From: Anaerolineales bacterium UBA3905
GTDB taxonomy: Bacteria; Chloroflexota; Anaerolineae; Caldilineales; Caldilineaceae
Reading direction: 5' to 3'
Length of the DNA: 23,379 nt
Assembly: GCA_002391565.1 (NCBI GenBank)
Contig: DGFH01000260.1
Coordinates: 1-23,379 of the forward strand
Made by a program: the position numbers and the translations under genes. The stretch's first letter is position 1, and every line of letters begins with the position of its first letter. Positions 1 to 7,951 of this stretch are shown in pieces. The notes below the pieces were generated by a model. That model ran no database searches. It was not told where the DNA came from and was given only the letters and a program-made list of their open reading frames with translations.

Positions 1-18
1 AGATGTGTATAAGAGACA
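1..18. other. Tn5/Nextera mosaic-end adapter remnant (artefact)
   Basis: The first 18 bases, AGATGTGTATAAGAGACA, match the 19-base Tn5 mosaic end used in Nextera libraries, lacking only its last G. They are read through in frame as the peptide MCIRD, a familiar adapter-contamination signature at the start of predicted proteins. Genomic sequence starts at about position 18-19. Confidence 0.95.
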
Positions 19-704
19 TGCTTCAGGACGTTCGGGAGCAGGTCAAATCAGAGATTTACGCGGCTTATCAACCAAAGCCGCTTACACCAGATGATCCGGC
101 TGGCGTCTTCAAGAACCGGATCGAGCAGGAACGCCAAAACCTGCAACAGATGCTCGTCCAGAATCCACCCGATCACCTCGATGCCGTTGCCCGGCTCTTC
201 GAGAGCGTCGATCGGATCGTCGTGGTGGGCGAGGGGTATGCAGAAACCGCGGCGGAAATGATTGCCCAGCAGTTCCGTCATCGCGGGCTTCAAGCCGACT
301 ATCTACCCAACGATGCAGTGAAAAAAGCTGCCACGTTGATGACGCTAGACGACCGCACCCTGGTCATTGGCGTCAGTGCAACCGCCTATGGGCGCGACGT
401 GGCGCGCGCCATGGAGTTCGCACGCGCGCGGGGCGCCAAGACGCTTGGCGTCATCGGCTCGCTGGCCAGCCCGGTAAACCGGATGTCCGACCTGATCATC
501 TATGCTCCGACCGAAGCGATCGGTCCATTGCCCAGCATTGTGGCGTTGGTGGCTGCCCTCAGCGTACTGGTCACGATTGCCGCCAAAGAGAGCGAAGAGT
601 CGGTCGATCGCCATCTGGATGCCTTCGAGGCCGCCTACCAGTTTCTCACCCAGGAGGATGTCATCACGGCGCTGGAAGCCGCGCGCGTGCCTGAAGAGGC
701 ATGA
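18..704 (+). CDS. RpiR/MurR-family SIS-domain transcriptional regulator, 5'-truncated
   Basis: Family members are DNA-binding regulators with an N-terminal HTH domain and a C-terminal SIS (sugar isomerase) domain that senses phosphosugars. About 229 residues are visible, against roughly 280-300 for the family. The SIS fold is clear: a VVVGEGYAE strand-loop, then TLVIGVSATAYGRDVARAM, a GAKTLGVIG strand and LIIYAPTE. The usual HTH of about 75 residues is missing because the contig begins here; the first genomic residues (LQDVREQVKSEI) look like the end of the HTH region before the linker. The annotatable ATG at 18 is partly adapter, so it is not a real start. The frame ends with TGA at 702-704, just before a strong terminator. 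Neighbouring target genes and the effector sugar are not visible, so the regulated pathway is unknown. Family call is firm; gene is 5' partial. Confidence 0.85.
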   Translation: MLQDVREQVKSEIYAAYQPKPLTPDDPAGVFKNRIEQERQNLQQMLVQNPPDHLDAVARLFESVDRIVVVGEGYAETAAEMIAQQFRHRGLQADYLPNDAVKKAATLMTLDDRTLVIGVSATAYGRDVARAMEFARARGAKTLGVIGSLASPVNRMSDLIIYAPTEAIGPLPSIVALVAALSVLVTIAAKESEESVDRHLDAFEAAYQFLTQEDVITALEAARVPEEA

Positions 705-728
705 ACGATCGCCACACACATTGGCGCA

Positions 729-762
729 AACAGGCGAGGGGGTTGCCCTCGCCTGTTTTTTT
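729..762 (+). terminator. Rho-independent terminator after the SIS regulator
   Basis: A 12-bp stem (AACAGGCGAGGG at 729-740 pairing with 746-757) closes on a 5-base loop, GGTTG. It is followed on the plus strand by a T run at 756-762. It lies 25 bases past the stop of the plus-strand regulator and just beyond the stop of the converging minus-strand glycosyltransferase. On the minus strand the hairpin is followed by only three Ts, so it should be mainly a plus-strand terminator, perhaps weakly bidirectional. Confidence 0.9.
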
Positions 763-768
763 GGCAGT

Positions 769-2196
769 TCACTGTTCATCGGCAGCCAACGCACCGATCG
801 CCAGAAACGCCAGGATGTAGCCCAAATAGTTCTCGTTGAGAAAGCGGCTGACATAAAAAAAGACCAGCAGCCAAAGCGCGTAGTGCCAGGCTGCGGTCGG
901 CAGGGTGTTGCGTCGCATCTGACGCGCTACGAACCAGATCAGCAATGGCGCAGCAGTGAGCAATTGAACAAGCCAGAAAGGCCATTGCGCAAAGCGGTCG
1001 CTGACCAGACCTAACCCCAACACGAAATTGCTGGCGCCCCAGCCCCAAATTTGATAACCGGTTGGCCCCTGTCCGCTGCTCCAGCGCCAGACATCATCGT
1101 AGAGCGCGGCGGCGTCCCAGAGTACGTAGGGTAGCAGCAACAGAGCAAAGACGCCGATGGCTGGCAGGGCGCGGCGCAACATCTGGGGCATCACTTGCCA
1201 GTAGCTGCGCCAGTTGCCGTGCATCAGGCGTGGGTCATCTTGCACCAGCAACAGGCCGTAGAAGGGCGCCAGAAACCAGGCCGTCGGTTTGGCGGCGCAC
1301 GCCAGCCCAAAACAGAACGCCGAGACCACCCGCCACCATCCACCGCTTCGCCCTGAGCGGGCGCGTTGACGGCTCACCTGCCACGCCACCAGCGCAAAGA
1401 CGATCCACGCCAGGACAAACACATCGTTCTGTCCAAAGATGACATCCAGCGCCATGATCGGGTTGAGCGCCAATGCGGTTGCCAGCGCCAGTTTTGCCGT
1501 CGCCCCGTGCGCCAGGCGCGTTGCCAGCAGCACCGCCAGCCCGTAAAGCAGCAGGTAGATCACGCGCTGATCGTAGAAGCCGACGCCCTGCCCTAACACG
1601 TAAAAAGGCGCGCTGAAGACGAATGTCCACGGTAGATAGGGGTAGTGATAAAGTGCGGTGCGATATTGGCTAAAGCCCCACTCCGCCATCGGCGTCTCAA
1701 CATAGTCCTCAACATAGGGATTCTTGCCTTCCAGCAGGTAGCGGATCGTGGCTTCGGTCTGGATCACGCCGCCGTCGTGGGTGTAGCTGGCGGGGCCATT
1801 GGCGGCGCGCAGGAGGATCAGCTTGACTGTCGGCGACACAACGGCTGTCACGATGATGAACGTCAACATGCCGGTTTTCCAGCGGGTGCGGTGTGGTTCA
1901 TGCAGCGCCAGATCGAGCAGGGCGTAGCCAATCAGCCCGCCCAACGCCAGCGCATTGAGGATCAACCCGATCGGCTCGCCGGGGCGCGGCCCAACATCGC
2001 CCATAGCGGCATACCCGGCCGGCGGCAGCAATGCACCCAACACCGGGTGGCGCAATACGTCCTGCAGCCGATTGGGGAGCGCTGCCTGCTCCGCCAGACC
2101 GACGATCTGGAGCACGGCAAAGAGCAACGCGGCCAGGAGAAAGACATCCCAGCCAGGGCGGAGCGTTCTGCTGGCCGAGCTCGTCTTTTCGGTCAC
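769..2196 (-). CDS. Polytopic membrane glycosyltransferase, GT87/DUF2029-like
   Basis: A 475-residue multi-span membrane protein. Hydrophobic segments recur through its length, for example VFLLAALLFAVLQIVGLA, GMLTFIIVTAVVSPTVKLILL and FALLLLPYVLW. The segment YTHDGGVIQTEATIRYLL (Asp at about residue 141) followed by GKNPY resembles the extracytoplasmic acidic loop of GT87/GT-C polyprenyl-phosphate-dependent mannosyltransferases. The likely role is transfer of a sugar from a lipid-phosphate donor outside the membrane; donor and acceptor are not deducible. I chose the GTG at 2194-2196, which overlaps the upstream gene's TGA as GTGA and follows a G-rich stretch. An ATG 51 bases further upstream would lie deep inside the upstream gene. 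Translational coupling to the beta-propeller gene suggests one envelope function. Membrane glycosyltransferase is well supported; GT87 specifically is less certain. Confidence 0.75.
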   Translation of the reverse strand: MTEKTSSASRTLRPGWDVFLLAALLFAVLQIVGLAEQAALPNRLQDVLRHPVLGALLPPAGYAAMGDVGPRPGEPIGLILNALALGGLIGYALLDLALHEPHRTRWKTGMLTFIIVTAVVSPTVKLILLRAANGPASYTHDGGVIQTEATIRYLLEGKNPYVEDYVETPMAEWGFSQYRTALYHYPYLPWTFVFSAPFYVLGQGVGFYDQRVIYLLLYGLAVLLATRLAHGATAKLALATALALNPIMALDVIFGQNDVFVLAWIVFALVAWQVSRQRARSGRSGGWWRVVSAFCFGLACAAKPTAWFLAPFYGLLLVQDDPRLMHGNWRSYWQVMPQMLRRALPAIGVFALLLLPYVLWDAAALYDDVWRWSSGQGPTGYQIWGWGASNFVLGLGLVSDRFAQWPFWLVQLLTAAPLLIWFVARQMRRNTLPTAAWHYALWLLVFFYVSRFLNENYLGYILAFLAIGALAADEQ

Positions 2197-4256
2197 GGCG
2201 CCCCCCGATAACCGAGGATCGCATTGGCCGATGGTGCAAATAGCCACTCCTGGCTCAGGGCAGGAGCCGCATTGAGTGCGCCGGGGAGCGAACTGACAGC
2301 CACAATGTTGCCACTCGCCGCATCGTAAACGATCACGGCGCCGCTCTGTGTCACCACCAGGACGCGGTCAGTCGTCACGAAGGGTCCGCCACTCAACGCC
2401 CCGCTGAGTTGAGCTGTCCAGACCACCTGACCCGTCTGGCGTGAGAGTGAGCGCAATAAACCGTTGGCGGCAACAAAGAGATTGGCGTCATTCACTGCCA
2501 ATGTATTGACCTGCGCCCCGACCGTGTGGCGCCACACCTCGGCGCCTGTGTTGGCATCCAGCGCATAGACGTTAGTGGACGCGTCCGCCACATACAATTC
2601 CGCCGTGCGAAGCACGCCAGGGAAGGCGTAAACCGGCGGCGTCGTGACATCGTTGACCACAGGGCTTTGCCAGATGACTTCGATGCCTTGCCAGAAGTTG
2701 GCATCGACCGCCCACAGACGACCGCCCGCCACATAGATCGTTTCCTGACCGATCGCTGGCTGCAAGATTCTGGCCTGCGGCTCCTCAAAGAAGCGTTGAT
2801 CGGCGTAGTTGTCCCGTTTCATTGCCATCAGGCGTGCGCCGTCACCTTCACCAATGGCGATGAAAACCACATCGTTGAAAAAGGTCGCTGCGCTGGTGGC
2901 ATTGGCTGGCAGCTGCAGATCAGCCACAGGATTGGCAATATTGCCGGCATCCTGCACGACACGGAGCCGATTCCCGCCAAAGGGCGCATAAATCAAGCCA
3001 TTGTTGATCGTCGGCATCAGGTCGCCACTGCCGCCCAGATCATAGCGCCACCGCTGCGAACTGCTATCGCGGTTCATGCTATAGAGCTGATTATCCTGAC
3101 TGATCGCCAGCACGTTCGCGCCTGACACCGCCACCGGCGACCGGAAGGGCTGACTGGCTAAGCCTCCGCCGCCCCAACCGTTTTGTAGTTGCGATTGCGG
3201 CAACAACGGCACACGTCCCGTGTTGGCGCGGTCATACCGTGGCAATGGGAAATCGCCAGGAGGAACGGCGGTGGCCTGTGGGCGCGGCGTCAACACCGGG
3301 TCGATCTGCACGATCGGCAACCACTTGGGGTTGTTCGGATCCCACTGCGGGCTGCCGATGTTGGCGTCAGGAGGAAATGCAACCGGCGTCGGGTTGCCAG
3401 AAATGGTGACGTATGCCGGTCGCACCCAGAAAACCTGGTTATCACTCAGGCAACAGGCAAAGAGCCAGTCGCCGCTCGGTGTACGCCCGCGCAGGCGAAT
3501 CTGAGCGGAGGGGGGCAGGAGATTCGTCGTCGGCGTGTAGAAGGTGCTGGGGCCGACGTACACCGTCGTGTTAACGTTGCTGCGGGAGACGGCCAGAAGT
3601 TCCCCCACCTGGATAAAGGCTGCTGTGGGCGGCGGTGTGGGTGGCGGCACGAAAGGCGTCGGCGTATCGGTCGGTGGGAAGACATCCGGTGGAACTGTCG
3701 GCGGCAAAGTCGGCGGCTGCGGTGGCGCCGCGAAGGGCGTTGGCGTTGCCGTCGGCGACAGTGGGTTCGGTTGATTGATATTAGGAAAGAAGACCGCCGT
3801 GGCGGTCAGCGCAGCATCGGGCAACAATGGTGAGTCCGGCGCCAGCGGCGACGCTGGCTGGCCGGGCGCCGCCGTAGAAGAGTCCCCCGCCGACACCAGA
3901 GGGAGTTGCACGATCTGCTGCGTCGCTCCAGGCGCGCCGGGTGCAGTTGCCTCTGGGCCGGCAGGAGGAGCGACCTGCGCGGTGAGCCGCGCCAACGAAG
4001 TGGCAGCGAAGGCAATCTGCGTCAACATATCTTCGGCCACGCTGGTGGCGCGGACGTCAGGCGTTGGAGTGCGCGTCGCCGCCAGCGGCGTCGCCGTCGG
4101 TGTTGGCGTCGACGCCAGCAGCAACCCATTTTGCGTGGCAAACCACAACCAGCTCAACCCAATCAACACGAAGAAAGCGACCAGAATGCTGATCGTGAGC
4201 ACCTGGGATGCGCGTTGACGTTGTGGCGGCGGGTAGGATGACGTGTTCCAGGACAT
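2193..4256 (-). CDS. Membrane-anchored protein with Pro/Thr-rich linker, SH3-like domain and PQQ-type beta-propeller
   Basis: A 687-residue protein with four visible parts. A short cytosolic tail precedes one membrane span at about residues 19-40. A long Pro/Thr/Ala-rich linker with TPT-type repeats covers about 49-215. Residues 216-288 look like a bacterial SH3 domain (VGELLAVSRSNVNTTVYVGPS, then GDWLF). From about 340 to the end there are PQQ/BamB-like blades, such as LYSMNRDSSSQRWRYDLGG, NVYALDANTGAEVWRHTVG and LRSLSRQTGQVVWTAQL. The propeller would sit outside the cytoplasmic membrane. These propellers often act as binding scaffolds; no PQQ-enzyme catalytic motif was seen, so no dehydrogenase activity is claimed. 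The last codons overlap the glycosyltransferase start, implying joint expression. The ATG at 4256 lacks a strong Shine-Dalgarno. Pro/Thr linkers of this sort are common in Chloroflexota surface proteins. Confidence 0.8.
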   Translation of the reverse strand: MSWNTSSYPPPQRQRASQVLTISILVAFFVLIGLSWLWFATQNGLLLASTPTPTATPLAATRTPTPDVRATSVAEDMLTQIAFAATSLARLTAQVAPPAGPEATAPGAPGATQQIVQLPLVSAGDSSTAAPGQPASPLAPDSPLLPDAALTATAVFFPNINQPNPLSPTATPTPFAAPPQPPTLPPTVPPDVFPPTDTPTPFVPPPTPPPTAAFIQVGELLAVSRSNVNTTVYVGPSTFYTPTTNLLPPSAQIRLRGRTPSGDWLFACCLSDNQVFWVRPAYVTISGNPTPVAFPPDANIGSPQWDPNNPKWLPIVQIDPVLTPRPQATAVPPGDFPLPRYDRANTGRVPLLPQSQLQNGWGGGGLASQPFRSPVAVSGANVLAISQDNQLYSMNRDSSSQRWRYDLGGSGDLMPTINNGLIYAPFGGNRLRVVQDAGNIANPVADLQLPANATSAATFFNDVVFIAIGEGDGARLMAMKRDNYADQRFFEEPQARILQPAIGQETIYVAGGRLWAVDANFWQGIEVIWQSPVVNDVTTPPVYAFPGVLRTAELYVADASTNVYALDANTGAEVWRHTVGAQVNTLAVNDANLFVAANGLLRSLSRQTGQVVWTAQLSGALSGGPFVTTDRVLVVTQSGAVIVYDAASGNIVAVSSLPGALNAAPALSQEWLFAPSANAILGYRGAP

Positions 4257-4295
4257 GCAATTGCATCCAATAGCGGCGGCTAGCGAATCTTATGC

Positions 4296-4323
4296 ATTCT
4301 AGCAACAAACCAGACGCCAACAA
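4296..4323 (-). promoter_or_regulatory. Candidate sigma70-like promoter for the beta-propeller gene
   Basis: Read on the minus strand, TTGTTG (4318-4323) is followed 16 bases later by TAGAAT (4296-4301), close to a -35/-10 pair. The -10 is about 40 bases upstream of the ATG at 4256. The -10 matches five of six consensus bases, the -35 only about half. It fits the divergent layout but rests on short motifs only. Confidence 0.35.
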
Positions 4324-4458
4324 AACTGTCATACATCTTCGGGTCTACTTCCTAGATAAGCGAGGATTTATAGGATGACGCCTGCGTGGGTTGTCGATCA
4401 ATTGGGTTGCAAGTATCATTCAACCATAGATTGAAAGCTGCAATGAGAGGAGAACGCC

Positions 4459-6525
4459 ATGCCCTTTGTCTCACAGGTCGCGCTGCCGCCAGCCCCACCG
4501 CGCCGTCCGACGCGCCTGGTCGCCCATGGCGATGTACGCATCGACGATTATTATTGGTTGCGCGACCGCTCCAACCCGGAGGTGATCGCCTATCTCCAGA
4601 CCGAGAACGACTATGCCGGCGCCGTGATGGCAGACACGACCCCTTTGCAAGAGAGCCTGTTTCAGGAGATGCGCTCGCGCATCCGCGAAACAGACAGCAC
4701 AGCACCGGTTGCAGATGGCGGCTACTGGTACTATCAGCGCACGGTTGCCGGGTTGGATTATCCGATCTACTGTCGTCGCGCCGGAACATTGGACGCACCC
4801 GAAGAGGTGTTGCTCGATGTCAACCAGTTGGCTGCCGGGCACGCGTTCTGTGAAGTAGGTGAGTTCGCCGTCAGCCCCGACCATCGCTTGTTGGCGTACG
4901 CCTATGATGTTGACGGCAATGAGTTGTTTACGATCGTAGTCAAAGATCTGATCACCGGCGCCTTGCTGGATGACCGCATCACCGGCGCATACTACGGGCT
5001 GGAATGGAGCAATGACGGCCGCACGTTCTTCTACACCACCGTTGATGCCGCGCATCGTCCCGACACAGTGTGGCGACACGACCTGGGCGCAGCGCAGGCG
5101 GCGGATGTTCGCCTGTTGCACGAGCCGGACGAGCGCTTCTTCGTCACGCTCTACAAGACGCGCAGCAAACGCTTCATCGTGGTGCACCTGCGCAGCAACA
5201 TGACCACCGAGGCGCACCTCATCGACGCCGACGCGCCCGCCGCACCACGGCTGGTCGCCGCGCGGCGCCAGGGGCGCGAATATCGCATCGAGCATCGCAG
5301 CGATCATTTGTATATTCTGACCAACGATCACGCCGAGGATTTCCGCGTGATGGTGACGCCGGTTGATCATCCGGCCGAAGCGGTGTGGCAACCGCTCTTG
5401 CCGGAAGCAGCCGGCGTATTGATCGAGCGGATCGATCTGTTTCAGGATCACCTGGTTGCGCTGGAGTGGACGGGCGGCGTCAAACGGGTGCGCGTGGTGC
5501 GCCTGACGCCAGACGCACCAGGGCTTGAGAGCACCCACTGGATTGAGTTCCCCGAAGCGGCTTACGCCGTGAGTGTGGCGGAGAACCCCACTTTTGCCTC
5601 AGCAACGGTGCGGCTCCAGTATTCATCCTTGAAGACGCCGCCCACTGTCTATGCCTACGACATGGACACGCGGCGGCTAACGGTGCTCAAACAGGACGAA
5701 ATCGCCAATTACAACCCGGACGATTACGTGACGCGGCGGCTCTGGGCAACGGCGCCGGACGGCATCCAGGCGCCGATCTCGCTGGTCTGTCACAAGGACA
5801 CCGTATTGGATGGCCGCAACCCTTGCCTGCTGTATAGCTACGGCGCCTATGGAGCCAGCAGCGAACCGGGCTTCCGCGCCAATCGGCTGAGCCTGCTAGA
5901 GCGCGGCTTTGTCTTTGCCGTTGCGCACATTCGCGGCGGCAGCGAGTTGGGCCGCGCCTGGTATCACAATGGCAAGCTCCATCACAAACAAAACTCATTC
6001 AGTGATTTTATCGCTGCAGCCGAAGCGTTGATGGCCGCCGGCTACACGCGCCCGGATCGGCTGACGATCATGGGGCGCAGCGCTGGCGGGCTGCTGATGG
6101 GCGCTGTCACCAACCAACGCCCTGATCTCTTTGCCGGTGTGATTGCCGGCGTGCCCTTTGTAGACGTGTTGACGACGATGCTCGATCCCTCGATTCCTCT
6201 CACGGTCATCGAGTATGAGGAGTGGGGCAATCCTGCCGATCCCGATCTCTATGCAGTGATGCGCGCTTACTCTCCATACGACAACCTGGCGCCGCGCCCT
6301 TATCCACCTATCCTGGTGACGGCCGGGTTGCACGATCCACGCGTCGGCTACTGGGAGCCTGCAAAGTATGTGGCGCGCCTGCGGCAACTCAAGACCGACG
6401 ACAACGTTGTGCTGCTCAAGACGAACATGACAGCGGGACACGGCGGCGCATCGGGACGGTACGACTATCTACGCGAGACAGCGTTTGAGTATGCGTTCTT
6501 GCTCAAAGTAGTGGGGAAAGCCTGA
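4459..6525 (+). CDS. ptrB: Oligopeptidase B, prolyl-oligopeptidase family S9A
   Basis: A cytosolic serine peptidase that cleaves short peptides after Arg or Lys. At 688 residues it has normal family length. The N-terminal half (about 70-410) is the beta-propeller that screens out large substrates; residues from about 410 form the alpha/beta-hydrolase domain. The triad is visible: Ser541 in GRSAGG, Asp626 in GLHDPRVGYWEP and His661 in AGHGGASGRYD. The segment EYEEWGNP carries the acidic residues that give oligopeptidase B its basic P1 preference, separating it from prolyl oligopeptidase. No signal peptide is seen. The start is the ATG at 4459, with a purine-rich GAGAGGAGA at 4445-4453 as ribosome binding site. 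It opens a run of eight plus-strand genes; 25 bases separate its stop from the next start. Function call is strong. Confidence 0.93.
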   Translation: MPFVSQVALPPAPPRRPTRLVAHGDVRIDDYYWLRDRSNPEVIAYLQTENDYAGAVMADTTPLQESLFQEMRSRIRETDSTAPVADGGYWYYQRTVAGLDYPIYCRRAGTLDAPEEVLLDVNQLAAGHAFCEVGEFAVSPDHRLLAYAYDVDGNELFTIVVKDLITGALLDDRITGAYYGLEWSNDGRTFFYTTVDAAHRPDTVWRHDLGAAQAADVRLLHEPDERFFVTLYKTRSKRFIVVHLRSNMTTEAHLIDADAPAAPRLVAARRQGREYRIEHRSDHLYILTNDHAEDFRVMVTPVDHPAEAVWQPLLPEAAGVLIERIDLFQDHLVALEWTGGVKRVRVVRLTPDAPGLESTHWIEFPEAAYAVSVAENPTFASATVRLQYSSLKTPPTVYAYDMDTRRLTVLKQDEIANYNPDDYVTRRLWATAPDGIQAPISLVCHKDTVLDGRNPCLLYSYGAYGASSEPGFRANRLSLLERGFVFAVAHIRGGSELGRAWYHNGKLHHKQNSFSDFIAAAEALMAAGYTRPDRLTIMGRSAGGLLMGAVTNQRPDLFAGVIAGVPFVDVLTTMLDPSIPLTVIEYEEWGNPADPDLYAVMRAYSPYDNLAPRPYPPILVTAGLHDPRVGYWEPAKYVARLRQLKTDDNVVLLKTNMTAGHGGASGRYDYLRETAFEYAFLLKVVGKA

Positions 6526-6535
6526 AGCTTTCACC

Positions 6536-6542
6536 AGGAGGG
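6536..6542 (+). promoter_or_regulatory. Shine-Dalgarno deciding a GTG start
   Basis: AGGAGGG lies 8 bases before GTG at 6551-6553 but only 2 bases before an in-frame TTG at 6545. The spacing makes GTG the likely initiation codon of the CNNM/CBS gene. Confidence 0.75.
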
Positions 6543-6550
6543 TATTGGTT

Positions 6551-7852
6551 GTGAGCCAGTACATCATCGATGTCGGCGTGCTGCTGATTTTGCTGATCGC
6601 TAACGGCTTTCTGTCGATGGCGGAGATGGCAGTCGTCTCTTCGCGCCGCCCGCGTCTGCAGACGATGGCAAGCGAGGGCAGGCCTGGCGCCGCGCGTGCA
6701 CTGGCGCTGGCGGAAGACCCCGGCGACCTTCTCTCCACCGTCCAGATCGGCATCACGGCGATCGGCATTTTCACTGGCGTCTTCAGCGGCGCCCGGTTGG
6801 CGGAGCCGGTAGCTGGCTTACTGCGCGCCATCTCTTTTCTGACGGATTATGCCACTCCCGTTGCAATTTTCCTGGTCGTGCTCATTACCACCTATCTGTC
6901 ATTGATCGTGGCGGAATTGACGCCCAAGCGCGTTGCACTGAACCGTCCTGAAGAGATCGCGGCGATCGTAGCCCCGCCAATGGATATGCTCGCCAAGATT
7001 GCTCGCCCGCTGGTTTTCGTGCTGGATCGTTCCAGCGAAGGGCTGGCGCAGATTCTGGGTGTGCGTCCCAGTGATGCGCCTGCCGTCACTGATGAGGAAG
7101 TGCGCATCATGCTGCAGCAAGGAGCGCAGGTTGGCATCTTCGAGCCGATTGAGGAAGAGATCGTCACCCAGGTTTTCCGCCTCAGCGACCGCCGCGCCAG
7201 CGCCATCATGACCCCGCGCACCGAGATCGACTGGATCGACGTCGAGGAAGATGTCGAGGCGCTGCGCGCGCTGCTCAAAGAATCAAGCCACTCGCGCTTC
7301 CCGTTGGCGGAAGGTTCGCTGGATCATGTCATCGGCATCGTCTTTGTACGCGATCTGTTGTTGCAGCGGATGGAGGGCGGCGAGGTTGATCTGCGCGCCA
7401 TTACTCGCCCGGCGCTCTTCCTGCCAGAGAGCATGACAGCGCTCGATGTCGTCGAGCAGATGCGGGCGTCGCGCTCGCACATGGCGCTCATCATCAACGA
7501 GTATGGCGGGCTGGAAGGACTGGTGACAATTAGCGATGTTGTCGAGGCGATCCTGGGAGCAGTCGAGACGCCCGGCGTAGAAGAGGAGCCGGAGATCGTG
7601 CAACGCAGCGACGGCTCCTGGCTGGTGAACGGCATGTGGTCAGTGGACGAATTTCAGGAACAGTTCGGACTCAAAGAGTTGCCAGCACGCGACGACCTGG
7701 ATTATCAGACCGTCGGCGGCATGATCATGGCCGTCCTGGAACAAGTGCCCAGCGTCGGCAGCCATATCGAGATCGACGGTTACAAACTCGAAGTCGTAGA
7801 TATGGACGGTCGGCGCGTAGATAAGGTGTTAGTGCAAAAAATTGGAGATTGA
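6551..7852 (+). CDS. CNNM-domain/CBS-pair membrane protein (HlyC/CorC family, putative divalent cation transporter)
   Basis: A 433-residue member of the family annotated as 'hemolysin' or CorC/MpfA/CNNM. Many members are now linked to Mg2+ or Co2+ export; toxin activity is not implied. In order: a CNNM membrane domain with spans near residues 3-22, 60-80 and 102-122, the last ending in the typical AELTPKRVALNRPE; an acidic stretch (EEVRIMLQQG, EPIEEEIV); two CBS motifs at about 218-340, beginning IMTPRTEI and including INEYGGLEGLVTISDVVEAILG; and a C-terminal transporter-associated domain with DGSWLVNG and DLDYQTVGG at about 350-430. CBS motifs in this family bind adenine nucleotides, which could gate transport. 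The start is the GTG at 6551. Its last codons and stop lie within the left arm of a long inverted repeat, so the final residues (IGD) may derive from repeat sequence. Confidence 0.9.
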   Translation: MSQYIIDVGVLLILLIANGFLSMAEMAVVSSRRPRLQTMASEGRPGAARALALAEDPGDLLSTVQIGITAIGIFTGVFSGARLAEPVAGLLRAISFLTDYATPVAIFLVVLITTYLSLIVAELTPKRVALNRPEEIAAIVAPPMDMLAKIARPLVFVLDRSSEGLAQILGVRPSDAPAVTDEEVRIMLQQGAQVGIFEPIEEEIVTQVFRLSDRRASAIMTPRTEIDWIDVEEDVEALRALLKESSHSRFPLAEGSLDHVIGIVFVRDLLLQRMEGGEVDLRAITRPALFLPESMTALDVVEQMRASRSHMALIINEYGGLEGLVTISDVVEAILGAVETPGVEEEPEIVQRSDGSWLVNGMWSVDEFQEQFGLKELPARDDLDYQTVGGMIMAVLEQVPSVGSHIEIDGYKLEVVDMDGRRVDKVLVQKIGD

Positions 7853-7928
7853 GAGATTGGAGATTATGAGATTGGAGATTGGCAGCCTTTCGATCTCCAA
7901 TCTCTCATCTCTCAATCTCTCAATCTCC
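7844..7928. repeat. Long imperfect inverted repeat built of GGAGATT/GAGATTG units
   Basis: An outer 16-bp perfect stem (7844-7859 with 7913-7928) and an inner 12-bp perfect stem (7868-7879 with 7893-7904) enclose a 13-base loop at 7880-7892. Each arm is itself a degenerate direct repeat of GAGATTG-like heptamers. The left arm overlaps the stop codon of the CNNM gene (7850-7852); the right arm ends 9 bases before the SDR ribosome binding site. There is no T tract, so it is not a classic terminator. It resembles the small intergenic repeats found in several bacterial genomes. Confidence 0.85.
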
Positions 7929-7937
7929 TCATTGTGC

Positions 7938-7945
7938 AAAGGAGA
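7938..7945 (+). promoter_or_regulatory. Shine-Dalgarno deciding a TTG start
   Basis: AAAGGAGA precedes TTG at 7952-7954, with 7 bases between GGAG and TTG. An upstream in-frame GTG at 7934 has no such signal, and starting there would place this motif inside the coding region. Confidence 0.7.
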
Positions 7946-7951
7946 AAACGC

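Noticed and set aside
1645..2211. A 188-codon plus-strand open frame opposite the GT87-like gene
   Set aside because: It is antisense to a membrane protein, with no ribosome site or known motif.
4471..5538. A 355-codon minus-strand open frame opposite oligopeptidase B
   Set aside because: It is the antisense shadow of a well-supported peptidase, with no family motifs and a low-complexity-like composition.
6545..6553. TTG at 6545 as the start of the CNNM/CBS gene
   Set aside because: It sits only 2 bases from AGGAGGG; GTG at 6551 has proper spacing.
7844..7928. CRISPR array
   Set aside because: The repeats are short, degenerate, inverted and contiguous with no spacers; no cas gene is present.
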